A DNA stretch of 64,000 bases, taken from NCBI RefSeq assembly GCF_005887635.2, contig NZ_CP040819.1:372001-436000 (forward strand), in the 5' to 3' direction. Within the stretch, counting starts at the first letter, position 1. Every line of letters begins with the position of its first letter. Shown in pieces: positions 28,139-37,102 of the stretch. The DNA comes from Paroceanicella profunda. GTDB taxonomy: Bacteria; Pseudomonadota; Alphaproteobacteria; Rhodobacterales; Rhodobacteraceae. The notes beneath the pieces were generated by a model. That model did no database searches. It was not told the DNA's origin and was given only the letters and a program-made list of their open reading frames with translations. The position numbers and the translations under genes were made by a program.

Positions 28139-28327
28139 CTATCGTGATCCGTGGATGACGTTGCCGTCAGGAGAGAAAGCGGCTGCGCGCTCGGCCCTCG
28201 GGAGGTTGCGACCTTCCGAGGCGTAGTCCCCCGAGGTGGGGATCGCCGCGAAGAAGGCAACGACCATCGCGGCCAAGGTGGTGGCCAGGCATGCTCCGGG
28301 CGCGAAACGGGAGGGTGTGCGGTGCAT
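28139..28327 (-). CDS. Small exported or membrane protein
   Basis: This 62-residue frame from the ATG at 28327 has an N-terminal basic stretch then a hydrophobic segment (ACLATTLAAMVVAFFAAIPT), consistent with a signal peptide or anchor. A polar tail rich in charged residues follows. No family is recognised. It lies 52 bp upstream of the DUF1127 gene on the same strand. Coding status is plausible but unproven. Confidence 0.5.
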   Translation of the reverse strand: MHRTPSRFAPGACLATTLAAMVVAFFAAIPTSGDYASEGRNLPRAERAAAFSPDGNVIHGSR

Positions 28328-28507
28328 TGGATCGGTCCTTGTGCGAAGCGTCGCCCCGGGGATCGAAGCGACTGGCCAAGGAATGGACCTTGGGGACCCA
28401 GAGGGATAGAATTCACATGGTCCAGTCCGGACGCGGCACAAATACATTTACAACTCAAAGCACTGCGCCGTTTCCGCTTGACCGGGAGAATTTTAGGATC
28501 GGCAAAA

Positions 28508-28524
28508 CTGCACTTTCGGTGCAG
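28508..28524. promoter_or_regulatory. Inverted repeat upstream of tetR, candidate operator
   Basis: CTGCAC-TTTCG-GTGCAG is a perfect 6-bp inverted repeat with a 5-bp spacer. It ends 19 bp before the TetR start at 28544, a position suited to autorepression. It overlaps the region where the ribosome site should be, so an RNA hairpin is an alternative. Confidence 0.4.
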
Positions 28525-28543
28525 CAGGATGTGGAAGACGGAC

Positions 28544-29182
28544 ATGGCGCAGACCAAGCCCAGCACCCGTGAGCGGCTGCTCGACATCGCCGAGGCCGGC
28601 GTTCTGGCCAAAGGCTTCGGCGCAACCTCGATCGAGGAGATCATCTCCGAGGCCGGCATTTCCAAGAACGGGTTCTTCTACCATTTCCGCGACAAGAACG
28701 AGCTCGCCCGCGCGTTGCTGCAGCGGTATCTCGACACCGAGGAGGCGCTGCTCGACGATGTCTTCAGCCGCGCGCGCGAGTTGCACGGGGACCCGCTGCA
28801 TTCCTTCCTGATCGGGCTGAAGCTGCTGTCCGAGATGATGGCGGACCTGCCGAACGGGCATCCCGGATGCCTGGTCGCAACCTTCACCTACTCAGAACGC
28901 ATGTTCGACCGCGACGTGCGGGAGCTGAACCGGAACGCCGTGCTGATCTGGCGCGCGCGGTTTCTCAAGATGCTCGAAGAGATCGCGGCAACCTATTCGC
29001 CGCGCGACGACGTGGACCTGCGCTCCCTGGCCGACATGATCTCGAACACGGTCGAAGGCGGCATCGTGCTGTCCAAGGCCGTCGGGCAGCCGCAGATACT
29101 GTCGGAACAGCTGCTGCTGCTTCGGTCCTATGTCCGGCTCCTGTTCGAACCGGTCGAGGCGCGGGCGGCCCCAACCAACTGA
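28544..29182 (+). CDS. TetR/AcrR family transcriptional regulator
   Basis: This protein is 212 residues from the ATG at 28544 (MAQTKPSTRERLLDIAEAGV); an in-frame ATG at 28529 is an alternative. The HTH at residues 8-55 includes TSIEEIISEAGISKNGFFYH. The helical domain carries PGCLVATFTYSERMFDRDVR, as in the subgroup with a C-terminal TetR_C_16-like domain. It is likely to control the AhpD-like gene downstream at 29416 or the divergent small genes. Confidence 0.9.
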   Translation: MAQTKPSTRERLLDIAEAGVLAKGFGATSIEEIISEAGISKNGFFYHFRDKNELARALLQRYLDTEEALLDDVFSRARELHGDPLHSFLIGLKLLSEMMADLPNGHPGCLVATFTYSERMFDRDVRELNRNAVLIWRARFLKMLEEIAATYSPRDDVDLRSLADMISNTVEGGIVLSKAVGQPQILSEQLLLLRSYVRLLFEPVEARAAPTN

Positions 29183-29415
29183 ACCGCAGGTGCAGACCGG
29201 GCGGCGATGCGGCGGCGGCCGGTGCGGAACGATGCCCTGTCTTTGACGTGCAAGTATATGTTTTCAGTCGATAGATTCGTTTTCGCCTAAGTTCGGACCA
29301 TGGGTGAAATATGTCTTCGCCCAAATTTCAGCGAGAAGAACGCCATGCCCTGGCCAATCGGACGGGGTCCGACACAGCCCGGCTTCCCTGGCCCCTTCCC
29401 GAACTGGAGACACAC

Positions 29416-29853
29416 GTGAACTTCAAGACCATCATCGTCACCGCGGCCCTGTCCGTGACCCCGCTTGCCCAAGCCGTCCCGGCCAGCGCGCAGGAAACCT
29501 CCACCGAGGCCTTCGCCGAGATCGAGCGCGCCTTCGGCTTCGTCCCGAGCTTCTTCAAGGTCTACCCCGAGCACGGCGTGGCCGCCGCTTGGCGGCTCAC
29601 CCGGGACCTCGAGGTCTCGCAGACGACCGAGCTCTCGGCGCGCGAGAAAGCCCTGATCAACATCGCCGTTGCGGCGCAGATCCCCTGTCAGTTCTGCGTC
29701 TTCGCCGACACCAAGGCCGCAAAGGCCGCCGGGGCGACCGATGGCCAGATCCGCGAAGCGGTGGCGCAGGCGGCCCTGACACGTCACTGGAGCACCATTC
29801 TGAACGGCATGCAGGTGGACTTCGACGACTTCCGCGAGGAATTCGGCCGCTGA
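29416..29853 (+). CDS. Exported carboxymuconolactone decarboxylase/AhpD-like protein
   Basis: The GTG at 29416 is chosen because GGAG lies just before it and the translation then begins with a clean signal peptide (NFKTIIVTAALSVTPLAQAV, then PASAQ). The mature part carries SAREKALINIAVAAQIPCQF then CVFADTKAAKAAGATDGQI. The CQFC pair is the AhpD-type CxxC redox centre. An exported version suggests a periplasmic peroxidase or thiol role. It is followed by a strong terminator. Confidence 0.85.
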   Translation: MNFKTIIVTAALSVTPLAQAVPASAQETSTEAFAEIERAFGFVPSFFKVYPEHGVAAAWRLTRDLEVSQTTELSAREKALINIAVAAQIPCQFCVFADTKAAKAAGATDGQIREAVAQAALTRHWSTILNGMQVDFDDFREEFGR

Positions 29854-29858
29854 ACGGA

Positions 29859-29898
29859 GATAAAGGGTCCCGCGGCGTTTGTCGCGGGACCCTTTATC
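29859..29898 (+). terminator. Strong hairpin terminator after the AhpD-like gene
   Basis: A perfect 16-bp stem (GATAAAGGGTCCCGCG pairing with CGCGGGACCCTTTATC) with an 8-base loop begins 6 bases after the stop codon. The AT-rich base of the stem supplies the T-rich end. Confidence 0.85.
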
Positions 29899-30076
29899 CT
29901 GCTCAAGATGGTGAGACCGATGTTTCGCCGTCCGTCTCTCACGAGGGCGAGTGAGCCGAACCAAAATTCCACTGAAATAAGACCCGCTCACTCGAAGAGC
30001 GGACATGATTGTTCTAGGCCCGCTCTGGCGACGGCCATTGTGACTACGGCGACCACTGAGCGTGGGTAGCGAACGG

Positions 30077-30198
30077 CAGAAAAGTCCGCACTGCTGACCT
30101 TGGGTTGTCAAAGTATGCTGCGTGATGACACCGATGGCCGGTTTGGGGAAGCTGCGCCGCAGCGGCGCCCAGCCTGACGAATGGCCGCAATGGGCCGA
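30077..30198 (+). repeat. Dispersed intergenic repeat, copy A
   Basis: This is the partner of 25428-25549, the same 122-bp length without gaps and 81 identities by hand count. It contains GGTTTGGGGAAGCTGCGCCG, and the homologous part of copy B differs at few positions. It lies in the non-coding 29.9-30.48 kb interval; frames across it do not resemble proteins. Confidence 0.65.
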
Positions 30199-30199
30199 A

Positions 30200-30392
30200 A
30201 TCTCCTGACGAACTAAGATCTGATGTACGCGGAACCGAATCCACTTACTCCGCCTGCCTTCCCTCATACGATCACACCACGCGCAATGAAGATCGACTGC
30301 CCTCCTCGGCATGCTGCCCCCGCAACACCACTAGACGTCGCCTTAGCCAGACATGCAAACGGCCTCGGGTACTCCCCCGAGGCCGTTTCTTT
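30200..30392 (+). ncRNA. Candidate small RNA ending at an intrinsic terminator
   Basis: This non-coding stretch has lower GC than its surroundings. It holds a TAAGAT box at 30214-30219 and an anti-Shine-Dalgarno-like CCTCCTC at about 30301-30307. It ends in a 13-bp GC stem followed by TTTCTTTATC on the plus strand. No plus-strand protein gene upstream needs that terminator, so a small RNA is possible. No good -35 box is seen. Confidence 0.25.
30357..30392 (+). terminator. Intrinsic terminator (bidirectional)
   Basis: AAACGGCCTCGGG pairs with CCCGAGGCCGTTT over 13 bp with a 6-base loop, and a T-rich tail (TTTCTTT) follows on the plus strand. On the minus strand it lies 89 bp after the nrdJ stop and may also end that transcript. 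Confidence 0.8.
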
Positions 30393-30476
30393 ATCACCTC
30401 AGCCAAAACGAGCTTTTGAGACGTTTAGGTCATGTCGCCTGACCCGCCACAACATCAAACAAGCCCCCAGCCCGCT

Positions 30477-32756
30477 TCAGCCGCACTTGGAGTGGCCGCA
30501 GTCGGAGCAGGTCATGCAGCCTTCGACCATCATCAGCGAATACTGGCCGCAGTTCGGGCAGGCCGGGCCGCGGGGCTTTTCGCCGACACGGATGGCCTCG
30601 GCGCGCGGGTCGGTCTTCAGGCCGAGGCCCTCGCCGGCGATGAAGCCGGTTTCCACCAGATGCCGCTCGATCACGCCGCCGATGGCCGCGAGGATGGAGG
30701 GCACGTACTTGCCGCCTACCCAGGCACCGCCGCGCGGGTCGAACACCGCCTTCAGCTCCTCCACCACGAAGCTCACGTCGCCGCCGCGGCGGAACACGGC
30801 CGAGATCATCCGCGTCAGCGCCACGGTCCAGGCGTAATGCTCCATGTTCTTGGAGTTGATGAACACCTCGAAGGGCCGCCGGCGCCCGCCCACGATCACG
30901 TCGTTGATGGTGATGTAGATGGCGTGCTCGCTCTCGGGCCACTTGATCTTGTAGGTCTGGCCCTCGAGGGTTTCGGGCCGGTCCAGCGGGTCGGCGATGT
31001 AGACGACGTCGCCGGTGTGCTCGGCCACCTCGTCCTCCTTCTTGGTCTCCACCTTCTCCGCGGCGACGGTGAGGACGGAGCCGGTCACGTCGTTCGGACG
31101 GTAGGTGGTGCAGCCCTTGCAGCCCTGATCCCAGGCCGCCATGTAGACTTCCTTGAAGCTCTCGAAGGAGATGTCCTCGGGGCAGTTGATGGTCTTGGAG
31201 ATGCTCGAGTCGATCCATTTCTGCGCCGCGGCCTGCATGCGCACATGGGCGAGCGGCGGCAGGGTCTGGGCGTTCACGAAATAGGCGGGCAGCTCGGCAT
31301 CGGCGCCGAACATGTCGCGGTACATCTGCACCGCGTAATCCACCACCTCCTCCTCGGTGCGCGAGCCGTCGGGCTGCAGCACCTTGCGGGTGTAGGCATA
31401 GGCGAACACCGGCTCGATGCCGCTGGAGACGTTCCCCGCGTAGAGCGAGATGGTGCCGGTGGGCGCGATGGAGGTGAGCAGCGCGTTGCGGATGCCGTGC
31501 TCGGCGATGGCGGCGCGCACGTCCTCGTCCATCTCCGTCAGCGACCCGGAGGCAAGGTACTTGTCGCGGTCGAACAGCGGGAAGGCGCCCTTTTCCTGCG
31601 CGAGATGCGCGGAGGCCATGTAGGAGGCGCGGGCGATGGCGTGCAGCCAGTCCTCGGTCTGCTGCGCGGCCTCCTCGGTGCCATAGGTCAGGCCCAGCAT
31701 CAGCAGCGCGTCGGCGAGGCCGGTCACGCCGAGGCCGATGCGGCGCTTGTTGCGGGCCTCCTCGGCCTGGGCATCGAGCGGGAAGCGCGAGGCGTCGACC
31801 ACGTTGTCCATCATCCGCACCGCGGTGGCGACGAGGTCGGTGAGCTCGGCGATGTCGAGGGCGGCTTCCGCGGAGAACGGGTCCTTCACCAGCCGGGCGA
31901 GGTTGATCGAGCCGAGCAGGCAGGCGCCGTAGGGCGGCAGGGGCTGCTCGCCGCAAGGGTTGGTGGCCGCGATCGTCTCGCAGTAGTTGAGGTTGTTCAT
32001 CTTGTTGATGCGGTCGATGAAGATCACGCCCGGCTCGGCGTAATCATAGGTCGACTGCATGATGCGGTTCCACAGGTCGCGTGCCTGCACGGTGCGGTAG
32101 ACCTTGCCCTTGAACACGAGGTCCCAGCTGCCGTCGGCCTTCACCGCGTCCATGAACGGGTCGGTGACCAGCACGGAGAGGTTGAACATGCGCAGGCGGG
32201 CCGGGTCGCGCTTGGCGGTGATGAAATCCTCGATGTCCGGGTGGTCGCAGCGCATGGTGGCCATCATCGCGCCGCGGCGCGAGCCCGCCGACATGATGGT
32301 GCGGCACATCGCGTCCCACACATCCATGAAGGAGAGCGGGCCGGAGGCATCCGCCCCCACGCCCTTCACCGGCGCGCCGCGCGGGCGGATGGTGGAGAAA
32401 TCATAGCCGATGCCACCGCCCTGCTGCATGGTGAGCGCGGCTTCCTTGAGCATGTCGAAGATGCCGGCCATCGAATCGGGGACCGTGCCCATCACGAAGC
32501 AGTTGAACAGCGTCACCGAACGCTCGGTACCGGCCCCGGCCAGGATGCGGCCGGCGGGGAGGTAGCGGAAGTCCTCCAGGGCGTGGTAGAATTTCTCCTC
32601 CCAGGCCGCCGGGTCCTTCTCCACGGCTGCGAGAGAGCGCGCGACGCGGCGCCAGCTGTCCTCCACCGTCGCGTCATGGGCCACGCCGCCCGCTTCCTTG
32701 AAGCGGTACTTCATGTCCCAGATCTGTTCGGCGATGGGGCTGGTGAAACGGGTCAT
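30477..32756 (-). CDS. nrdJ: Vitamin B12-dependent ribonucleoside-diphosphate reductase
   Basis: This 759-residue class II reductase starts from the ATG at 32756 (MTRFTSPIAEQIWDMKYRFK). It makes deoxyribonucleotides using adenosylcobalamin. The active-site loop NPCGEQPLPPYGAC carries the N-x-C-x-E radical residues, GYDFSTIRPRG is the substrate region, and the C-terminal CPNCGQ and CMTCSDCGHSKCG form a Cys-rich zinc/redox tail. The short TSCbl-less architecture is typical of alphaproteobacteria. No cobalamin riboswitch is visible upstream, as expected for a B12-using enzyme. Confidence 0.97.
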   Translation of the reverse strand: MTRFTSPIAEQIWDMKYRFKEAGGVAHDATVEDSWRRVARSLAAVEKDPAAWEEKFYHALEDFRYLPAGRILAGAGTERSVTLFNCFVMGTVPDSMAGIFDMLKEAALTMQQGGGIGYDFSTIRPRGAPVKGVGADASGPLSFMDVWDAMCRTIMSAGSRRGAMMATMRCDHPDIEDFITAKRDPARLRMFNLSVLVTDPFMDAVKADGSWDLVFKGKVYRTVQARDLWNRIMQSTYDYAEPGVIFIDRINKMNNLNYCETIAATNPCGEQPLPPYGACLLGSINLARLVKDPFSAEAALDIAELTDLVATAVRMMDNVVDASRFPLDAQAEEARNKRRIGLGVTGLADALLMLGLTYGTEEAAQQTEDWLHAIARASYMASAHLAQEKGAFPLFDRDKYLASGSLTEMDEDVRAAIAEHGIRNALLTSIAPTGTISLYAGNVSSGIEPVFAYAYTRKVLQPDGSRTEEEVVDYAVQMYRDMFGADAELPAYFVNAQTLPPLAHVRMQAAAQKWIDSSISKTINCPEDISFESFKEVYMAAWDQGCKGCTTYRPNDVTGSVLTVAAEKVETKKEDEVAEHTGDVVYIADPLDRPETLEGQTYKIKWPESEHAIYITINDVIVGGRRRPFEVFINSKNMEHYAWTVALTRMISAVFRRGGDVSFVVEELKAVFDPRGGAWVGGKYVPSILAAIGGVIERHLVETGFIAGEGLGLKTDPRAEAIRVGEKPRGPACPNCGQYSLMMVEGCMTCSDCGHSKCG

Positions 32757-33004
32757 GGACGGTCTCCGCAAGGTCCTCAGGGACAGGCAAGTTTACGCTC
32801 TGTGGCCCGGATCGGTCAATCCGGAAACCAGGGGCAGAACACAAGTGGTGGTGGTTTACAACATTCGGGCCGCGATATGCAGCGTTCCCCTCAATTGGCA
32901 TGCCAAGCCGCCGCGTGCAAGGGGGTTTGAGAGAAAGCGCTCTTTCCGTCCCGGCGAGCGGGGGTTATATCCGGAGTCGGGGGAAGCGAAAGGGAAGATT
33001 TCCG

Positions 33005-33451
33005 ATGGCCGGCGCTCTCAACATGATCAAGCTCTGCGTGGGTGCGGACGAGGTGGAAGACCTCGTCGTGTGGCAGCGCCAGCGCATGGAGGAGCACGCC
33101 GCCGCGGGCCGTCCGGCGATTCCCCGGCACGTCACCCGCATGTGGCCGAAGCGCGCGGCGGAGATCCTTGACGGCGGGTCGCTCTACTGGGTGTTCCGCG
33201 GCGAGATCCGCGCCCGCCAGCGCATCACCGGCTTCGAGGAAGTGTTCGGCGAGGACGGCATCCGCCGCTGCGCCATCCAGCTCGACCCGGAGGTGGTGCT
33301 CACCCGCGTGCGCCCGCGCCGCGCCTTCCAGGGCTGGCGCTACCTCGCCTCCGACGACGCCCCGGACGACCTCGCTTCCACCGGCGCCGAAGACCGCGCC
33401 GCCCTCCCCGAGGCCCTGCGCCGCCATCTCGACGACATCGGAATCGGCTGA
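33005..33451 (+). CDS. DUF1489 family protein
   Basis: This 148-residue protein opens MAGALNMIKLCVGADEVEDL. It ends with IQLDPEVVLTRVRPRRAFQG and a WRYL segment, the family's invariant RPRRAFQGWRYL block. It is conserved across alphaproteobacteria with unknown function. Length and motif positions match the family. It is divergent from nrdJ, with 248 bp between the starts. Confidence 0.92.
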   Translation: MAGALNMIKLCVGADEVEDLVVWQRQRMEEHAAAGRPAIPRHVTRMWPKRAAEILDGGSLYWVFRGEIRARQRITGFEEVFGEDGIRRCAIQLDPEVVLTRVRPRRAFQGWRYLASDDAPDDLASTGAEDRAALPEALRRHLDDIGIG

Positions 33452-33497
33452 CCGGCCCTCCCGTCGCCCCACGCATCGGCAGACCGCGGGGTGCCAG

Positions 33498-33522
33498 CGG
33501 TTCGAGTCCCTTCGTCTCCGCC
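33498..33522 (+). other. tRNA 3'-end-like sequence (tRNA-Ser-like T-arm and acceptor)
   Basis: The bases GGTTCGAGTCCC followed by TTCGTCTCCGCC look like the T-loop and 3' acceptor strand of a serine tRNA, without the final A of CCA. No matching 5' half (GGAGACG and anticodon arm) is found in the preceding 100 bp, and the T-stem pairing is poor. It may be an attachment-site remnant, a degraded tRNA or chance. Confidence 0.35.
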
Positions 33523-33544
33523 GAGAGGGCCGGCTCCCGCCCGC

Positions 33545-34255
33545 TCAGAGCGCCGGTTCGCTCAGTCCCATGCGGGCGCAGAGGGTGGCGAGGGTTTCGC
33601 GTTCCTCGGGGCCCCAGGCTGCCGCGCGGGCGGCGAAGAGCGCCGCTTCGGAGGCGAGGATCAGCCCGTCCTCCAGCACCCGCAGGTGGTTGGCGCGCAG
33701 GGTCTCGCCGGTGGAGGTGATGTCGGCGATCAGTTCGGCGGTGAGGTTCTTGACCGTGCCCTCCGTGGCCCCCTGGCTGTCGACGATGCGGTAATCGGCC
33801 ACGCCGCGCTTGCGCAGGAAGTCGCGCACCAGGTGGTGGTATTTCGTCGCCACCCGCAGGCGCAGCCCGTGACGGGCCCGGAAATCCGCCGCCACGGCGT
33901 CGAGGTCCTCCACCGATTCCACATCCACCCAGATCGAGGGCACCGCGATCACCAGGTCGGCCCGGCCGAAGCCGAGGGCGGCAAGCTGGCTCACCCGCCC
34001 CTCCCAGCCCGGGATGGTCTCATGCACCAGGTCCTGCCCGGTGATGCCGAGGTGGATGCGCCCCGCCGCCAGCTCACGCGGGATCTCGGAGGCCGAGAGC
34101 AGCACCAGGTCCACCCCGTCCACGCCCGAGACCGTGCCGGCATACTCGCGCTCCGCCCCGGAGCGCTCGATGGCGATGCCGCGGTCGTGGAACCAGGCGA
34201 TGCACTGGCCCTGCAGCCGGCCCTTGGAGGGCAGTCCGAGCTTCAGACGGCTCAT
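33545..34255 (-). CDS. hisG: ATP phosphoribosyltransferase, short form
   Basis: This 236-residue enzyme catalyses the first step of histidine synthesis, joining ATP and PRPP. It has LGLPSKGRLQGQCIAWFHDR at the N-terminus, DLVLLSASEIPRELAAGRIH, and the PRPP-binding VDSQGATEGTVKNLTAELIA. The ACT-like regulatory domain of long HisG is absent, so it requires HisZ, which is encoded immediately upstream with a 4-bp overlap. Confidence 0.96.
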   Translation of the reverse strand: MSRLKLGLPSKGRLQGQCIAWFHDRGIAIERSGAEREYAGTVSGVDGVDLVLLSASEIPRELAAGRIHLGITGQDLVHETIPGWEGRVSQLAALGFGRADLVIAVPSIWVDVESVEDLDAVAADFRARHGLRLRVATKYHHLVRDFLRKRGVADYRIVDSQGATEGTVKNLTAELIADITSTGETLRANHLRVLEDGLILASEAALFAARAAAWGPEERETLATLCARMGLSEPAL

Positions 34256-35406
34256 GCCGCACCTCCCTGCGCCGCGATCAGCGCCTCGGGGCGGATGATC
34301 GCCCCCACGGCCGGGATGCCCGCGCCGCCGCCCAGAACGGCCGTCACGTGGTCATAGCGCCCGCCCTGGGCCAGCGGCGGCAGGTCCGGCCGGCCCGGGG
34401 CCGAGAGGCCGAAGACGAACCCGTCGTAATATTCCAGCGTGGTGCGCCCGAAGGAGGTGGAGAAGGGCAGCGCGCCCGCGTCGATGCCGCGGCGGCTGAG
34501 CGCTTCAAGCCGCGCCTCCACCCGGTCGCAGGCGCCGGTGAGCCCGGGCATGTCGGGCGCGAGGCCGCGCAGCCGGGCGAGGGCCGCCTGGGAGGGGCCG
34601 CTCACCGAGAGCACCTCGTCCAGCGCGGCCACCTGGGTGGCGGTGAGCGGCGGGGTCGCGGCCTCCTCGGCCAGGCGCAGGGCGCGGGCGGTGATGTCCT
34701 CGGCGTCGCGCAGGCCCACGGGCTCGCCGGCCCAGGAGATGAGCTCGCCCACCGCCTCCGCGCCGCGCTCGGCAGCGGCAAGCAGGGTGGCGCGGGCCGC
34801 GGTGGCGTCCTCGTGCCCGGCGCCGAAGCGGCGCAGCAGGCGGCGGAAGGCCTCGGGCCGCCACAGGTGCCGGCGCAGGGCGGCGCGGCGATGCGGCGCC
34901 GTCTCCAGCCCGTCGACCACGGCGGCGAGGATGCCCATGTCGCCGGTGGCGATCTCGCAGCCGGTCTCGCCCACGAGGGCGGACATCAGGGCGAACACCT
35001 CCGCGTCGGCCTCCGCCGGGTCCCCGGCATCGAACAGCTCGAAGCCCGCCTGCAGGTATTCGTTGGGCCGCGCCGAGCCCGGCTCCTGCGCACGCCAGAC
35101 CGGGCCGCAATAGGCATAGCGCGCCGGGGCCGCGCCATGCGCCATGTGCAACCGCACCACCGGCACGGTGAAGTCCGGCCGCAGCATCATCTCGCCGGCC
35201 ACGGGGTCCTGCGTGACATAGGCGCGGGCGCGGATGTCCTCGCCGTAGAGGTCGAGCAGCACATCGGCCGGTTGCAGCGCCTCGGGCTCGACCACCTCCG
35301 CCCCCGCGGCCGCGAAGGCGCGCAGGATCCGCGCCGTCTCGGCCTCGAGCCGGGCCAGCCCGGCGCCCAGGCGCCCGTCCGGCAGATAGGCGCGCGCGGT
35401 GAGCAT
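34252..35406 (-). CDS. hisZ: ATP phosphoribosyltransferase regulatory subunit
   Basis: This 384-residue protein starts from the ATG at 35406, which shares one base with the hisS stop codon. It is a histidyl-tRNA synthetase paralogue that keeps LRPDFTVPVVRLHMAHGAAP (motif-2-like) and FSTSFGRTTLEYYDGFVFGL but lacks the anticodon-binding domain. It forms a complex with short HisG and provides allosteric control by histidine. The gene order hisS-hisZ-hisG is tightly coupled. Confidence 0.95.
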   Translation of the reverse strand: MLTARAYLPDGRLGAGLARLEAETARILRAFAAAGAEVVEPEALQPADVLLDLYGEDIRARAYVTQDPVAGEMMLRPDFTVPVVRLHMAHGAAPARYAYCGPVWRAQEPGSARPNEYLQAGFELFDAGDPAEADAEVFALMSALVGETGCEIATGDMGILAAVVDGLETAPHRRAALRRHLWRPEAFRRLLRRFGAGHEDATAARATLLAAAERGAEAVGELISWAGEPVGLRDAEDITARALRLAEEAATPPLTATQVAALDEVLSVSGPSQAALARLRGLAPDMPGLTGACDRVEARLEALSRRGIDAGALPFSTSFGRTTLEYYDGFVFGLSAPGRPDLPPLAQGGRYDHVTAVLGGGAGIPAVGAIIRPEALIAAQGGAA

Positions 35407-36908
35407 CAGCTGTCCGCCTCGCGCCGGGCCATCATGCGGCGCACTTCGGCGACCAGCTCGGCGCGGGGCACCTCCATCTGCGCGGGCTGGGCCTTCCATT
35501 CCTCGTTGGTCTCGATGGCCGCCGCCAGCCGGGCACCGAGGGCGAGATCCTTGAGCTGGACCACGCCGCGGGCCTGCTCGTCCTCGCCCTCGATCACCGC
35601 CACGGGGCTGTTGCGCGCATCGGCATATTTCAGCTGCTTGCCCATGTTGCCGCCGCCCAGGAACACCTCGGCGCGGATGCCGGCGTTGCGCAGCTCGGCC
35701 ACCATGCGCTGGTAATCGGCCATGCGGGCGCGGTCCATCGCGGTGACGACGACGGGCCCCTCGGCCACCATCCCCGCCCTGCCCTTCGCGGTGAGGGCGG
35801 CGAGCAGGCGGTCGACCCCGATCGACACGCCGGTCGCGGGCACCGACTGGCCGGTGAAGCGCTTCACCAGGTCGTCGTAACGCCCGCCACCGGCCACCGA
35901 GCCGAACTGCCGCGGGCGGCCCTTCTCGTCGCGGATCTCGAAGGTGAGCTCGGCCTCGTAGACCGGGCCGGTGTAATAGCCCAGGCCCCGCACCACGGCG
36001 GGGTCGATCAGGATGCGGTCGGGGCCGTAGCCGGAAGCGTCGAGCAGCTCGGCCATGGTCTCGAGCTCGTTCACGCCCTCCGCGCCGGTGTCCGAGCCGG
36101 TGACAAGCTCGCGCAGCCGGGCGGCGGTGGCAGCCCCCGTGTCGCGCTTCGCGGCCATGAAGCCCATCACGATCTCGGCCTGCTCGGCCGAGAGCTGCGC
36201 GCCTTGCGTGAAATCGCCGCTCTCGTCCTTGCGGCCCTCGCCGAGCAGGGCGCGCACGCCCGCGTCGCCCAGCCGGTCGAGCTTGTCGATCGCGCGCAGC
36301 ACGATGCCGCGGCGGGCGGCATGGGCGTCGGGGTCGGCGGGGTCGAGCACGCCGATCACCTCCATGATGCCGTTGAGCACCTTGCGGTTGTTGAGCTTCA
36401 CCTGATAGTCGCCGCGCGGAATGCCCGTGGCCTCCAGCGCGTCGGACAGCATGGCGCAGATCTCGGCATCAGCCGCCACGGTGGGGGTGCCCACGGTATC
36501 GGCATCGCATTGATAGAACTGGCGGAACCGGCCCGGCCCCGGCTTCTCGTTGCGCCACACCGGCCCCACGGCATAGCGGCGATAGGGCGAGGGCAGGTCG
36601 TTGCGGTGCTGGGCGAACACGCGCGCCAGCGGCGCCGTGAGGTCATAGCGCAGCGCCACCCAGGCGTCCTCGTCGAGCCAGGCGAACACGCCTTCGTTCG
36701 GGCGGTCCACGTCGGGCAGGAACTTGCCGAGCGCCTCCACCGTCTCCACCGCGGAACTTTCCAGCGGATCGAATCCGTAGCGGTGGTAGACTTCGGTGAT
36801 CGTGGCGAGCATGCGGTTGCGTTCGGTCACCTCGGTGCCGAAGTAGTCGCGAAACCCGCGGGGGGTCTCGGCGCGGGGGCGCCTGACTTTCAGTTTGTCC
36901 TTGGCCAT
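35406..36908 (-). CDS. hisS: Histidyl-tRNA synthetase
   Basis: This 500-residue class II synthetase attaches histidine to tRNA-His. Motif 1/2 regions include [55 protein letters not shown] and the HisA motif [14 protein letters not shown]. The anticodon-binding domain follows ([20 protein letters not shown]). It is longer than E. coli HisS because of the insertion common in alphaproteobacteria. It leads the hisS-hisZ-hisG operon. Confidence 0.97.
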   Translation of the reverse strand: MAKDKLKVRRPRAETPRGFRDYFGTEVTERNRMLATITEVYHRYGFDPLESSAVETVEALGKFLPDVDRPNEGVFAWLDEDAWVALRYDLTAPLARVFAQHRNDLPSPYRRYAVGPVWRNEKPGPGRFRQFYQCDADTVGTPTVAADAEICAMLSDALEATGIPRGDYQVKLNNRKVLNGIMEVIGVLDPADPDAHAARRGIVLRAIDKLDRLGDAGVRALLGEGRKDESGDFTQGAQLSAEQAEIVMGFMAAKRDTGAATAARLRELVTGSDTGAEGVNELETMAELLDASGYGPDRILIDPAVVRGLGYYTGPVYEAELTFEIRDEKGRPRQFGSVAGGGRYDDLVKRFTGQSVPATGVSIGVDRLLAALTAKGRAGMVAEGPVVVTAMDRARMADYQRMVAELRNAGIRAEVFLGGGNMGKQLKYADARNSPVAVIEGEDEQARGVVQLKDLALGARLAAAIETNEEWKAQPAQMEVPRAELVAEVRRMMARREADS

Positions 36909-37102
36909 GGTCGGGTGTCCGCCGCTTCTGGTGCGCCCTTGAGTGGAACGCGGTGCTTGCCTGACGCCCGGGAGGCGGGCGCGGGCGTGGTTTAACCAAT
37001 CCTCCGGGCCTGGGCAAGGACGGGCTGGCGCCGGGGCGTTGCAACGCAGCGGGCCGCGGGGTAGGCCGAAGGCTGCAGCACGGGGAAAACCGGGGAAACG
37101 GG

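Noticed and set aside
29287..30312. A 341-codon minus-strand frame across the 29.3-30.3 kb interval
   Set aside because: It is antisense to the signal-peptide-bearing AhpD-like gene, passes through a perfect terminator hairpin and the intergenic repeat, and has no motif.
32821..32870. A possible NrdR box (ACACAAGTGGTGG region) upstream of nrdJ
   Set aside because: Only half of the palindromic consensus is present and no second box at the usual spacing was found.
30432..32930. An 832-codon plus-strand frame opposite nrdJ
   Set aside because: No motif and shadow composition; NrdJ on the minus strand is certain.
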